From a virus, in IMG/VR virus record IMGVR_UViG_3300032116_001563, positions 1-20,808 of that record: DNA of 20,808 bases; one strand, written 5' to 3'. How positions within the stretch are numbered: position 1 is the first letter of the stretch; every line of letters begins with the position of its first letter. The notes beneath the pieces were generated by a model. It had not been told where the DNA came from and did no database searches. It worked only from the letters and a program-made list of their open reading frames with translations. The translations under genes were made by a program, and so were the position numbers. Shown piece by piece: positions 5,887 through 15,025 of the stretch.

Positions 5887-7917
5887 TTAAACCACAGTCC
5901 AAGCAGAGCCGCTTGTAACCGTTACCGTGATACCTGAATTTACCGTCACAGGGCCAGCAGATAAACCGTTGTAACCGCTGGCTATCGTATAGTCTGCTGC
6001 AATAGTATTTGCATTGACAGTAATACCGTTAGTGGAAACCATCGCAGTAGACTGCAACTCACCTGTACTGGGCTTATACAGCAGTTTGGCGTTGCCAGTA
6101 TTTAGACTGCTAGCCGTACCGCTGGTGCTGCTTACAAATGTTGGATACAGATTGCTTGTGGTGCTTGTGTCATTAGAGATAGTGATACTTGTACCGCTAC
6201 TCGGCGTTACAAACGACAGGGTTCCAGAGCCATTGGTCTTTAATACCTGATCTGCCGTGCCGTCAGTAGTTGGTAGGGTGAACGTATTAACAAACGATGT
6301 TAGGTTGCTATCGTATGCTTGGACATCTGCGCCGATAGTCAGGCCAAGGGAGGTCTTTAGCGTAGCCCCTGATTCAACAACAAAGTTAGTACCGTTGCCG
6401 ATAATCACGCCATTGTCTGTTGGGGTCAGGCCAGCTACGTCAGCTAGTTGAGCATCGTATGCTTGGACGCTCACGCCAATTGCGGCAGACTTTAGAATGG
6501 TTGCATCGGCAGGTTCAAAGCTAGCTGCTGTGTATGTGCTGTCTTTAATCAGCTTGCCGGTTGTGCCATCAAACGCAACAAGTCGGTTATTGACCGCAGA
6601 TGCTGGGCCAACCACATCCCCGGTTCCAGAGCCTGCCGCACCCTTCTCAGCTAGCACATCCCAGTATGTTGTATTGGTTGGCAGGTTGCCGGTAGAGGCA
6701 AGCTTACAGATGTAGCTTGAGCCGTTGTAGCTTACTGCGTCATCAACTACATAGGATGTGCCGCCAGCATAAGCACCCAGCCAGTTCATACCTACCGGGC
6801 CGGTTGCCCCTGTTGCACCGGTTGCACCGGTTGCGCCTGTGGCTCCGGTAGCTCCAGTTGGGATGCCGAGAGTCAGCGTATATGTACCAGAGTTGTAAGA
6901 CGCTGTTGCGCTAGACCCCGGAGAAAGAGTGGTAGCTGTGGCCGTAAAATTGTTGGCCAGGTTGATCGATGCATTGCTAGCATTGGTTGCTGTAGTGGCA
7001 GATGATGCAGCCGAGGTTGCGCTGTTGGCTGCGTTAGTCGCTGCCGTGCTAGCAGTAGAGGCAGAACTTGCCGCTGCCGTTGCGCTATTAGATGCGTTGG
7101 TTGCGCTGGTGCTAGCAGACGATGCGCTGTTGGCCGCATTGGTTGCGGAGGTTGATGCATTAGATGCCGAGGTACTCGCGCTGCTAGCAGAACTTGCGGC
7201 ATTTGACGCTGACGTAGATGCAGCTGATGCGCTGGCCGCAGCTGCTGTAGCTGATGACCCAGCAGATGCGTTGTCTACAATCAAGTCCCACTTAGCAGAG
7301 TCGGCGTTAGTAGAGATAGGCTGCGATCCGCTAGACGTATGCGAGGTATTGGCGTAGTAGATGTTGCCGTTGCTGGTGTCTTTGACAATGTCACGCTTGT
7401 TATAAGCCGTAGCAGCTGCCCAATTACCACGGTTTTCGCCAATGGTTTCGCCGGTTGTTGGGTTTCCGCTAGCATCAAAAGCAAGGGTCTTATTGGCCCG
7501 TACAGTAGACCGTGGCAGGGTCATGCTGATACTGGTTGGGTCAGTCTGCGGAGCCTTCAGAGCCCGGTCTACGCCCTCTGCGTTCTGCTGGGCAAAGATG
7601 GTTAAGCTATCGAGCTCATCATTAATCGTATTGGCAAACAGGTCACCGCCCGTCACAAAGTCCGAGGTGCGCTGAATCGCCCGGTCACCAACGATGGCAA
7701 TCTGCGTGGCCCCGGTGGGGCTGGCCGTCAGGGTCACATAGCCAGTACCGTTGGTGTTGATCGTAACCGTGTAGTCCGTGGTCAGCGTCAGCAGGGTATC
7801 GTCCTTGTACACAGAGATATCTGTGTTAGCCAGGATCTCAAAGGTAAAGGAGTACGGCCCGGTGCCAGAGGCAGCGAGCACTACTCGGCGGGTGACGTTG
7901 CTAATAGGTACTGGCAT
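5887..7917 (-). CDS. T7-type tail fibre with Ala/Ser repeat and collagen-like run (676 aa)
   Basis: Residues 1-160 match the T7 gp17 N-terminal, tail-attachment type: MPVPISNVTRRVVLAASGTG, then ISVYKDDTLLTLTTDYTV and FANTINDELDSLTIFAQQNA. Around 163-212 a short module (WAAATAYNKRDIVKD to AKWDLI) resembles a CBM5/12-like fold, and a second copy lies near 375-420 (WLGAYAGGTSYVVDDAVSYN to YWDVLA). Between them, about 215-318, is a low-complexity Ala/Ser/Thr/Asn repeat, then five GAT triplets ending in GPVG, like a collagen helix. The C-terminal part repeats VQAYDAQLAD and VQAYDSNLTS, a known fibre repeat style. It should form a trimer on the virion. AGGA lies 7 nt before the ATG. It is the first and longest of four fibre-like genes, probably the one attached directly to the tail. 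Confidence 0.9.
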   Translation of the reverse strand: MPVPISNVTRRVVLAASGTGPYSFTFEILANTDISVYKDDTLLTLTTDYTVTINTNGTGYVTLTASPTGATQIAIVGDRAIQRTSDFVTGGDLFANTINDELDSLTIFAQQNAEGVDRALKAPQTDPTSISMTLPRSTVRANKTLAFDASGNPTTGETIGENRGNWAAATAYNKRDIVKDTSNGNIYYANTSHTSSGSQPISTNADSAKWDLIVDNASAGSSATAAAASASAASTSASNAASSASSASTSASNASTSATNAANSASSASTSATNASNSATAAASSASTASTAATNAANSATSAASSATTATNASNASINLANNFTATATTLSPGSSATASYNSGTYTLTLGIPTGATGATGATGATGATGATGPVGMNWLGAYAGGTSYVVDDAVSYNGSSYICKLASTGNLPTNTTYWDVLAEKGAAGSGTGDVVGPASAVNNRLVAFDGTTGKLIKDSTYTAASFEPADATILKSAAIGVSVQAYDAQLADVAGLTPTDNGVIIGNGTNFVVESGATLKTSLGLTIGADVQAYDSNLTSFVNTFTLPTTDGTADQVLKTNGSGTLSFVTPSSGTSITISNDTSTTSNLYPTFVSSTSGTASSLNTGNAKLLYKPSTGELQSTAMVSTNGITVNANTIAADYTIASGYNGLSAGPVTVNSGITVTVTSGSAWTVV
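6791..6865 (-). repeat. Collagen-like GAT triplet run in tail fibre
   Basis: Within the tail-fibre gene the minus strand encodes five consecutive Gly-Ala-Thr triplets framed by IPT and GPVG. The DNA units are imperfect 9-mers with varied third positions. Such Gly-X-Y runs in phage fibres can fold as a collagen-like triple helix. The run can change length by slippage. Confidence 0.8.
6950..7275 (-). repeat. Ala/Ser/Thr/Asn-rich coding repeat in tail fibre
   Basis: About 100 residues consist almost only of Ala, Ser, Thr and Asn in a loose unit like SASNASTSATNAAN. The unit is about 7 residues and imperfect, consistent with a trimeric coiled-coil or shaft spacer. Long antisense open frames over the same DNA arise from this composition and are not genes. 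Confidence 0.8.
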
Positions 7918-7957
7918 ATCTGAATCCTTTCAATACGCAAATCTAGTGGTTATTTCA

Positions 7958-10900
7958 TTAATCTTCTACCGGCTCGCGCTTTTCCTTGAGAAATTTGTTT
8001 TTGGCTCTAAACTGGTTTTTCATTACGTTTTTAACCAGGTCTGGGTACTTGGCCTGGAACCCTGGGTCTTGGAAAGCCATCTCCTTAAAGTCTTCCTTGA
8101 TCTTGGATAGCCGGTCAACTGGCCCCTGGTATCTTCTGGCCGCCAGATCACTTGCCGTCTCCCCGGAAGAAAGCACCTCGGCCACCGCCTGCTTGTAGCC
8201 CCTGCCCTCAACCGTGATCTTGTTCATCGTCAAAATTAAGTCTGAATATTCGGCATCGTTCATGGCAATGTTGGCCACGTTTCGCTCTGGCAGGGATATT
8301 GGCTGCTTGCCTGTAATCCTGGCCAACTCCACAATCTTCTTGTCGATTGTGTCCAGCTCCGAATCCTTGCGATAGAAAGGCAAAATCCAATAGATTGCCC
8401 CAACGTCTTGCTGAACTTCCTTGCCCCATACGTTCCTGGTTGGAGCTCCAGAACTAAAGGTCTTGGCTGCCCAGGTGCGGTATAGGAAATCAAAATACTT
8501 TTCGTCAGCTGGCAAGCTTGGGTCAACCCTAACCTGGCGTTGTGTCGGGTCTATGGTGGTTTCAATTTGACGAATTAAGGCACCAGCTGGTGTTGGTATT
8601 GGAACCATCCCAGCCGGGAAGTTTTGAGCTATGCCACCAAAGAACTTGTTAGCCGCAGCTGACGCACGCTCGCCTGTTGGATCGCGCTTGAGCTCCTCGA
8701 TTAAGCTAGTAAGGTTTGCCATGCCAGACATGAATGGCAGCTCGCCAACATACTTAAACGGAACCAGAGCTGCGTACAGCATTAGATCCGTCCAATCTGA
8801 ATCATCGTCTTTGGCGTAAACCGATCCAACCTCGGCAAGCGTTGCGGCCATACCGATCAAACCACCTATTGGCTCTAGGCCAGCGTAGCTCACCCACTTG
8901 TTGGCCATTGATTCCGGTAAATCAATTCCAAATATTGATCCCGACATTTTGATTGAAAACGGCTGCCAACCAGGATTAGTCTGGCGCAAGAACTCCCTGC
9001 GTTTTGGGTCTGTTGGGCCAGCTCCAGATATATTTCCATCTAGAGTTTCGTACATCATCCAGCCCATTAATGAACTACCCATTGCCATTTTGCCTAATGC
9101 CATCTGACGGCGTGCGCCACCAGCTGCGAGCTCATCCCTGACCTCTTTCATAACCGGCGCAAACGGGGTGCGCTTAAAGAGCTCTTTCTCTACGTTAACC
9201 ACGGTCTTAACAAACGGGGCTAGCACAGTACCAACCGGGCCAAGTCGGTTACGAACCATGAGCATGGTATTGCCAATCTGGCCCATATCGCTTTGGAACG
9301 TGGCCTCTTTGACCGAATCGTCTACTCGCTGCAATATCTTGGCATCTGGGTTTGCAATCTGCACAACCATGCCATCGATTGCCTGGTCAACTGGCACGCC
9401 ATTATCTATTGCAAGAAACGCCTGGCGTGCTGCCAGCCTGCGTGTTTCCATCTGAGCTACTGTTGCCTTGGCAAACTCATCTCCAGCTAGCATGGCCCGG
9501 AACGGCAATCGGATAGCCTTGCCCATAAAGTCTACGGCCTGGGCTGTTGGGGTGTTGGGGTCAGCAAACAATCTAGATGACAGAGCTGGCATTGGTACCT
9601 TGTCAGCGTCTTTCCCGGCGTACTGAGGAGTGTCGGTTTTAAATGCCTTGATACCGGCCTTAAAAGCTTTTGGAACGGCTAGAAAGAAATTGGCAAGCTC
9701 GATTGCCGCCTCTGATGCGTAGACCCTGTCGGAGCTCTTTGAACCAAATACAATTTCAATTGGTTTGTCTATTGCTCTTCCAGCTGTAGCCGCAAATGCT
9801 GTATCAAATCCCCTGGTCAAATTCATAATCATGCCGCCATAGAGGTTGCGCTCTATGGTTGCAGGCGAATACATGATCGAGCTGGTGTACATCTCTTTCC
9901 AGATTGAACCCAGGTTCTTCCAGGCACCACCGGACATCTGCACAAACCTGGCTCGCTCTTCCATGCTTAGTGTGTCAAAAGCCTCGGCCATCTGCTTGAG
10001 GTTTAAGCGGCCACCGCTTTCGTTAAGCAATGTTGTGATTGCAGCTGGATCTCCAATTCCTGTGGTGCCATCAACCGGCAATCGGAAAGAACGTAGAGCA
10101 CGGGCCACCTCTGTCTGAGCTGCTTTGACCGTCATCTGAATGGCTGCGTGGGTGGCCAGCTGATTGCGAAACTCCAGCAGTAACGCATCATCTTCTTTGT
10201 TTGGGCCGAGACCCTTGACCCGTTTAGTTAGCTCATCTAGCTTTGATGCCGAGCGCACCAATAGCTCTCGAGCTGCAAGCATTTGTTCCGCATTAAATGT
10301 TGTGCCAACCCCTGCCTTGATAATATCTGGAACGATATTTAGTCGAGCGGCCATATCTTTAACGGCTTCATCACTAAGCACGCCACGCTTGGCAATATCT
10401 GTGTTTTGTGCAAATACCCGGCTAACATCGTTTATTGCCTTATGAATATCTTCTGGGGTTTGGATGTAATTGAAATTGAAATCAATTCCAACCTCCGGGG
10501 CATCTGCACCAGACAGGAACTTGACGCTTTGTATTGGATTGGCGGTTTCAATTACCAGCTGTTTTGGAGGAACAGCTGCCTGGGTTACGTTTTGTGTATC
10601 CACCACAGCAGCTGTGGTTTGTACATCCCCGGTGGTGGTGACGTTAACCGGGTTATCAATTTGTTCAACGGGTGGAGTTACAGGCTGTTGTGCCTTGGGT
10701 TTTTTCTTTGGCGCAAGCAGGCCAGGCTTTTGGGCTTTTTCCAGCTCAGCTGCACCTTTAGCCACCTGCTCTTGTAGCTCGGCCCCCGTGGCCATAGATT
10801 CGGGTATCTTGCGTGCAGGTTTGACACCAGCTTTAATAACCTCGATGACCGTACCAAGACCTGCAACCTCTACCGGCTCGGTCTCTGGCTCCCCGCCCTG

Positions 10901-10999
10901 CGGCGGTTGAATCGCAGCCAGGTCAGGCTCCACCTGGTTGGACTGCTCAATCGATTTGGCCAGCGCATCTAAGCGTGTATCAATACCCTTGATAGCCAT
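7958..10999 (-). CDS. Large internal virion / DNA-ejection protein (1013 aa)
   Basis: The largest protein here lies between another internal protein and the tail fibre, where T7-like phages encode gp16-type ejection proteins. Residues 25-150 are Pro/Gln/Val-rich and probably flexible. From about 290 come blocks I know from many large phage virion proteins: VARALRSFRLPVDG, EMYTSSIMYSPATIERNLYG, RAMLAGDEFAKATVAQMETR, LAPFVKTVVNVEKELFKRTP and NPGWQPFSIK followed by VSYAGLEPIGGLIGMA. Moderately hydrophobic helices near 632-650 and 705-725 could insert in a membrane during ejection. The C-terminus is basic (KNQFRAKNKFLKEKREP). I see no lysozyme or transglycosylase motif. The ATG overlaps the upstream TAA by one base (TAATG). 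Role in ejection is inferred from order, size and these blocks. Confidence 0.82.
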   Translation of the reverse strand: MAIKGIDTRLDALAKSIEQSNQVEPDLAAIQPPQGGEPETEPVEVAGLGTVIEVIKAGVKPARKIPESMATGAELQEQVAKGAAELEKAQKPGLLAPKKKPKAQQPVTPPVEQIDNPVNVTTTGDVQTTAAVVDTQNVTQAAVPPKQLVIETANPIQSVKFLSGADAPEVGIDFNFNYIQTPEDIHKAINDVSRVFAQNTDIAKRGVLSDEAVKDMAARLNIVPDIIKAGVGTTFNAEQMLAARELLVRSASKLDELTKRVKGLGPNKEDDALLLEFRNQLATHAAIQMTVKAAQTEVARALRSFRLPVDGTTGIGDPAAITTLLNESGGRLNLKQMAEAFDTLSMEERARFVQMSGGAWKNLGSIWKEMYTSSIMYSPATIERNLYGGMIMNLTRGFDTAFAATAGRAIDKPIEIVFGSKSSDRVYASEAAIELANFFLAVPKAFKAGIKAFKTDTPQYAGKDADKVPMPALSSRLFADPNTPTAQAVDFMGKAIRLPFRAMLAGDEFAKATVAQMETRRLAARQAFLAIDNGVPVDQAIDGMVVQIANPDAKILQRVDDSVKEATFQSDMGQIGNTMLMVRNRLGPVGTVLAPFVKTVVNVEKELFKRTPFAPVMKEVRDELAAGGARRQMALGKMAMGSSLMGWMMYETLDGNISGAGPTDPKRREFLRQTNPGWQPFSIKMSGSIFGIDLPESMANKWVSYAGLEPIGGLIGMAATLAEVGSVYAKDDDSDWTDLMLYAALVPFKYVGELPFMSGMANLTSLIEELKRDPTGERASAAANKFFGGIAQNFPAGMVPIPTPAGALIRQIETTIDPTQRQVRVDPSLPADEKYFDFLYRTWAAKTFSSGAPTRNVWGKEVQQDVGAIYWILPFYRKDSELDTIDKKIVELARITGKQPISLPERNVANIAMNDAEYSDLILTMNKITVEGRGYKQAVAEVLSSGETASDLAARRYQGPVDRLSKIKEDFKEMAFQDPGFQAKYPDLVKNVMKNQFRAKNKFLKEKREPVED

Positions 11000-11178
11000 T
11001 ATCCAAGTCCTTTGTTCATCGCGGCCAGGTCAGCAACATTGATAGCGGGGCCTTGTGTAGACGGGTCTCCACCGGCATCCCACCAGTTAGCAAACTCCAA
11101 ACCATCTTGCATATATTCTTGCGCCCCAGGAAATTGCTGGAGGAAGTCTTCTTCATTTAGCTCAAAGTCAGTAATCAT
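10999..11178 (-). CDS. Small acidic protein (59 aa) between two ejection proteins
   Basis: The ORF reads MITDFELNEEDFLQQFPGAQ at the start and ends in AINVADLAAMNKGLG. Its ATG overlaps the TGA of the 729-residue gene by four bases, and its TAA overlaps the ATG of the 1013-residue gene by one base, so it exactly bridges the two. It is strongly acidic in the first 15 residues and contains FANWWDAGGDPST. There is no membrane segment. A small acidic protein next to large virion proteins might be a chaperone, linker or minor virion component; I recognise no family. Perfect packing on both sides is the main support for its reality. Confidence 0.75.
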   Translation of the reverse strand: MITDFELNEEDFLQQFPGAQEYMQDGLEFANWWDAGGDPSTQGPAINVADLAAMNKGLG

Positions 11179-13364
11179 TGGGTTGCCCTTTCTGTGATCT
11201 GCTCACCTGTTTCCATAATGGACGGGGTTTCTTGGCCGTCCGTCTTGAGCATAATAGCCTCTCTCTTCTGGCGCGGGATAGTCACCTGGGTGCCAAGCTT
11301 GGGATCATATTGGACAAAGAATCCATTGGAATCCTGTGCGGCCATAGATTCCTTGCGAGTCATAGCCTTATTCTTTAAGCCAATAATCACCCCATCAAAC
11401 CCAGCAGGCTGGGCATCCATCGGACGGAAGTCATAGGCATCCCCATCAACTACTCGGTAAATTTTGCCAGTAGCCTCATCTAGCACAGATTCAGGTAGAC
11501 CCTTCTTGCTGCTAAATGCCATTGCCACGTTCTGGCCATCATCAAGCCATTGGCGCATTTGCATCCAATTGGAATGCGGATTGTCAACGTCTACGGTCAA
11601 ACCGTTTTGGCCAGCTTTTTGAGACAGGCCGGTAGAGCTGTAAGTGTAGTGATGGTTTGGCGCAATCGGGCGGTACTTCATCTTGGTGTAGTCATAGAAG
11701 AGAACATCTGGGTTGGCCTCGATGATCGACTTGTAGACCTTTGGATCGATGTCGGAAAGCACGTTCAAGCGGATAGCCAGGGCATTGCCATTCTTGGCAG
11801 CTGCGGTCTTTAGCGACAGGATTTCATTATTGAGCTTGATGGCAAACGCCTCTGGCTCGCGGAACATAGCCTGGGTCATCCTAAAGCTCCGCAGGCGGGT
11901 TCCTTTCATAGCTTCCAGGTCTGCCCCTCCACCGTAGGCAAAGTAGCCGCCAGAGGTCTTGCCAAGGCATTCCTGGGCGCAGCTGGCAGAATTTGGGCAG
12001 GTGCTGAACTTGCCAACTTTAAATGCCGGTGAGATGGCCAGACCGGCACTCTCAATGTTGCGGCCATCTGGAAGCTCAATTGGAACCCCGCCTTCCACGC
12101 CGGTCTCGGTCTTGAGAAGTTTTCCGTTGGTAGTAAGCAGACGTTTTGCGCCGCCATCCTTTGCCGTACCAAGAATCGGAGCCAGCCGCTGGTCTGCAAC
12201 CATAGCTGCATTCTTGAGGTTGGTTGGATCAAGGGTCTTGATCCAGGCCATTGCATCATCAAACGATTTGGCAAAATACTGGGTAGATGGCTCAACCGGA
12301 AAAGGCTGTGCAATTAAATCCTTGAATGCCTGGTCAGAATATATCTGCCCTTTAGGAACATTTTCAGACACATATTGTTTTAATTCTTTTTGCTGCTTGC
12401 CTGTTAATTTTGTTCCTGTTTGTTTTTCAACAGCCTGGATCATTTTGGTTGGTGACATATTTGATGCAATGCCATCCGAAACAATTTTTTGAGCTACTGA
12501 TAATCGTTCTGGGTCAATGTTAGTTAATGCGATTGGCTTAACAACATCTGGGGCCTTCAGCGTAATAGCACCAACCGGAGCGGTAGTCATTACTTGCTGC
12601 GCCATTTCTTTAATAGCTCTAGACCCAGCTCTAATCCCTTTGGCCGCCAGGAACGGGTCAGCCACCAAACCACCGGCAAGCTCTCCACCGGCTGCGGCCT
12701 TCTCACGCATTGCCATATCAGTAGTAACGCCAGGCGGTATTACTGGTGGCAATATCTTGCTGCGCTCTATATCCTCGGATGTCGGCAGTAAAGTAGGAGA
12801 TTCAAACGCCGCAGCTGCGCGGCTAATTCGATCCATAAAACCACCGCCCTGCCGGTCTGTGGCAAAGCGTCCAATAAACTCAAATAGCTGCTCAACGTCC
12901 CCGCCAAACCCCAGCGTAGATTTAACGCCGCCGCGAGCAATGCCAGCCATGCCGTCCACAACAATCTTGCCCATCTGTGCCGGGCTCATGGTTTCAGCGT
13001 CAGCTGGTAGCGTCATGCCGCCCTGGGCCAGGAACTCGTCTAGAGCTGACGGCTGCTCACCGGCAACCTCTTCTGGGGGCGTTGGCTGGCCAACTCCAAC
13101 GATATCAATACGCAATGGTTTCTCTTCTGTTGCGTCCGTGGCCGTGGTGGCCGGGCCAGCTGCCAGCTGAATTGCCGGGCCAACCCCAATCAGCCTGCCA
13201 TCGTCACCCTTGAGAAACACGCCTTCAAAGCCATCCTCATCTTTGATGGTTACAAAGTCAGGGTCACCTTCAGCTGCACGTTGAATATAGCCATCGCGCA
13301 CGCCAGGTATAGACATTGTTTCGTCAAAGAAATAAACGTCATCTACACGGCTAAACTTAATCAT
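11175..13364 (-). CDS. Internal virion protein with C-terminal GP88-like domain (729 aa)
   Basis: The N-terminal 380 residues look like a phage virion protein: a beta-type start (MIKFSRVDDVYFFDETMSIP), an acidic/Pro linker at 70-120, then helical segments, with KMIQAVEKQTGTKLTGKQQK near 307-326. From about 385 the protein changes. Cys456-x5-Cys462-x3-Cys466 (STCPNSASCAQECLG), RLNVLSDID at 532-540, VLFYDYTKMK at 554-563, NHHYTYSSTGLS at 570-581, and DGDAYDFRPMDAQPAG at 640-655 followed by VIIGLKNKA match the layout of the mycobacteriophage gene-product-88 family (GP88). The GP88 function is not established; the cysteines could hold a metal or cluster. The start is ATGA-coupled to the upstream gene, with GGTG just before it. 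The position among ejection proteins suggests the domain may enter the host with DNA, which is inference. Confidence 0.82.
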   Translation of the reverse strand: MIKFSRVDDVYFFDETMSIPGVRDGYIQRAAEGDPDFVTIKDEDGFEGVFLKGDDGRLIGVGPAIQLAAGPATTATDATEEKPLRIDIVGVGQPTPPEEVAGEQPSALDEFLAQGGMTLPADAETMSPAQMGKIVVDGMAGIARGGVKSTLGFGGDVEQLFEFIGRFATDRQGGGFMDRISRAAAAFESPTLLPTSEDIERSKILPPVIPPGVTTDMAMREKAAAGGELAGGLVADPFLAAKGIRAGSRAIKEMAQQVMTTAPVGAITLKAPDVVKPIALTNIDPERLSVAQKIVSDGIASNMSPTKMIQAVEKQTGTKLTGKQQKELKQYVSENVPKGQIYSDQAFKDLIAQPFPVEPSTQYFAKSFDDAMAWIKTLDPTNLKNAAMVADQRLAPILGTAKDGGAKRLLTTNGKLLKTETGVEGGVPIELPDGRNIESAGLAISPAFKVGKFSTCPNSASCAQECLGKTSGGYFAYGGGADLEAMKGTRLRSFRMTQAMFREPEAFAIKLNNEILSLKTAAAKNGNALAIRLNVLSDIDPKVYKSIIEANPDVLFYDYTKMKYRPIAPNHHYTYSSTGLSQKAGQNGLTVDVDNPHSNWMQMRQWLDDGQNVAMAFSSKKGLPESVLDEATGKIYRVVDGDAYDFRPMDAQPAGFDGVIIGLKNKAMTRKESMAAQDSNGFFVQYDPKLGTQVTIPRQKREAIMLKTDGQETPSIMETGEQITERATQ

Positions 13365-15016
13365 TGCCCACCCCTTGGTCTTCCAGCTTGCTGCTGCCCA
13401 CCAGGCTGAGTGCCAGCCCTTCTAATATTTTGTCGATAGTTTTCGACAGCTGTTTTGGCAGCAGATATATCATCTGTTGATGCAGGCTTTGGTTTGCGGT
13501 TTGCAGCTGCCGCAAATGCCTGGTTAACAGCAGCCTCATTCATAAGATCAACACCGGCCAATTCTTTTAAGAACATCTCAGCGGCATTTTTATTTCCAGC
13601 TGCGGCCTTGTTAAAAATTGGAGACATCTCTTGCTGAAGATTTCCTTGTAGCTCATTGCCCTTTTCTCTAATTTGGGCATCTGACGGGTATCTTCCATTT
13701 TCGTCCGGGGTGTTCTTAAATTTAATCAACTCTAGTTTTGATTTGTTTACAGCATTGACCGCAGCTGCCCTGCCCTCGGCAGAAGTAATTTCTGGTGGCA
13801 GGTTTGCGCTTTGGATTCCAACCGTTAGGTCAAGAATACGATTGGCCTCATTCATTGCATCGTTTGGATTGGCAATCTGTAGGGCAAGGGATTTGGTTGT
13901 AGATTTGGTTAGCTTGCCTTGGTTTGATACCAGCTCATTTACAGACAGCTCGCCCCTGGCCGCCTTGCCAGACAAGTCAATTAACGTGCGAATGTCATCG
14001 GTAGATGCGCCAGACTGATCGCTATTAATATATTCTCTAATTGATCTAATCTTAGATGGGTCTAATGGCAAGTCTTGCAATAATCCATATAGCCGTGTTT
14101 GCTCTTTTGGATCGTTGCTATTCATAATCTTACGAATGATTGGGTCAGCCTCAAGATTGGCGTTTGTGTATTGCGCCTCAATGCCTTTTTTGACCATTGC
14201 TGTTCGCTGGTCAATCAACTCAAATAATGCCTTGCGCTCATCAAAACCCATGTTTTTCCATTGCTCGGCATATTTGCCTGCATTATTAGCATTGAGTTTT
14301 AAAATCATTTCTGTACCAGTTCCGCTTGGGCTAAATTCTGGTGACGTAAAGTACTCGGCCATCGCGCTATTGCGAGCGTTGGTGGCCATCTTGTCGTACT
14401 CGCCACCAGGTGCCATGTATTTGTTATAGCTTGATGGATTGTTGTAGGCTATTCCAGATATTGTGCTTCTTAACCTGTCTTGGAATGCTTGTAGTTCTTT
14501 TGGATCTTCTATTGTTTGCCAGGCGTTTGATAAAGCAACCTGATTAGATTTAATAGCTTGGTCTGTAATTCGGTCTCGTTCCGTTCCATAAACATCTGTT
14601 ATTAGTTTATTGCTTTTGTTAAGCAATGCTTTACCAGACTGAGTAATTGAGTTCATCAACCCAGCTGCCTGGTTAACATCTACTTTATAAAGTTCTGATG
14701 CGTAACCCTGCAAAGATTTAACCCTAGACTGAATCTCACCAAAGTCGGCGAGCTTGCCTATGGTGACATCTCTGTCAATGAGTTCCAGTTCCTTTGCAAC
14801 TGCCGCCTCAAGGTCGGCTCGCATCTGGATGCCAAGGATTTTGTTTTGCTGGTCAGCTCTTTCCTTAGCCTCTCCAAAAGCAAATTGCGCCAGCTTGTCT
14901 AGTGACGATCCAATGCCCTGCTGAATGCTTACTTGAGCAGCAAGGTTGGCCGTGCTGATAGTAGGCACATCTGCCGAAACTACGCCTGATTCTTGGTATC
15001 TAGGAACGCGAGCCAT
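13361..15016 (-). CDS. Internal virion / ejection protein (551 aa)
   Basis: The protein begins MARVPRYQESGVVSADVPTI and has a helical N-terminus (SSLDKLAQFAFGEAKERADQ), a pattern common to podovirus internal virion proteins that follow the tail tubular genes. It is almost wholly alpha-helical with many Asn, Gln, Lys and Glu and has no membrane segment, signal peptide or visible catalytic motif. The C-terminus is Gly/Gln-rich (GTQPGGQQQAGRPRGGQ). AAGG lies 6 nt before the ATG. It sits between a gp14-like and a GP88-containing protein, as expected for a component of an internal core that is ejected with DNA. The exact T7 counterpart (gp15 or similar) cannot be settled by eye. Confidence 0.78.
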   Translation of the reverse strand: MARVPRYQESGVVSADVPTISTANLAAQVSIQQGIGSSLDKLAQFAFGEAKERADQQNKILGIQMRADLEAAVAKELELIDRDVTIGKLADFGEIQSRVKSLQGYASELYKVDVNQAAGLMNSITQSGKALLNKSNKLITDVYGTERDRITDQAIKSNQVALSNAWQTIEDPKELQAFQDRLRSTISGIAYNNPSSYNKYMAPGGEYDKMATNARNSAMAEYFTSPEFSPSGTGTEMILKLNANNAGKYAEQWKNMGFDERKALFELIDQRTAMVKKGIEAQYTNANLEADPIIRKIMNSNDPKEQTRLYGLLQDLPLDPSKIRSIREYINSDQSGASTDDIRTLIDLSGKAARGELSVNELVSNQGKLTKSTTKSLALQIANPNDAMNEANRILDLTVGIQSANLPPEITSAEGRAAAVNAVNKSKLELIKFKNTPDENGRYPSDAQIREKGNELQGNLQQEMSPIFNKAAAGNKNAAEMFLKELAGVDLMNEAAVNQAFAAAANRKPKPASTDDISAAKTAVENYRQNIRRAGTQPGGQQQAGRPRGGQ

Positions 15017-15025
15017 AATTAACCT

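Noticed and set aside
6929-7357. Long plus-strand open frame rich in Ala, Leu and Val, looking like a membrane protein
   Set aside because: It is the antisense of the Ala/Ser/Asn repeat of the tail fibre. The composition alone keeps the frame open; no start context or operon fits.
12517-13170. 217-codon plus-strand open frame
   Set aside because: It lies antisense to the well-supported 729-residue gene, is rich in Ser/Pro/Ala without recognisable motifs, and no other plus-strand gene exists in the window.
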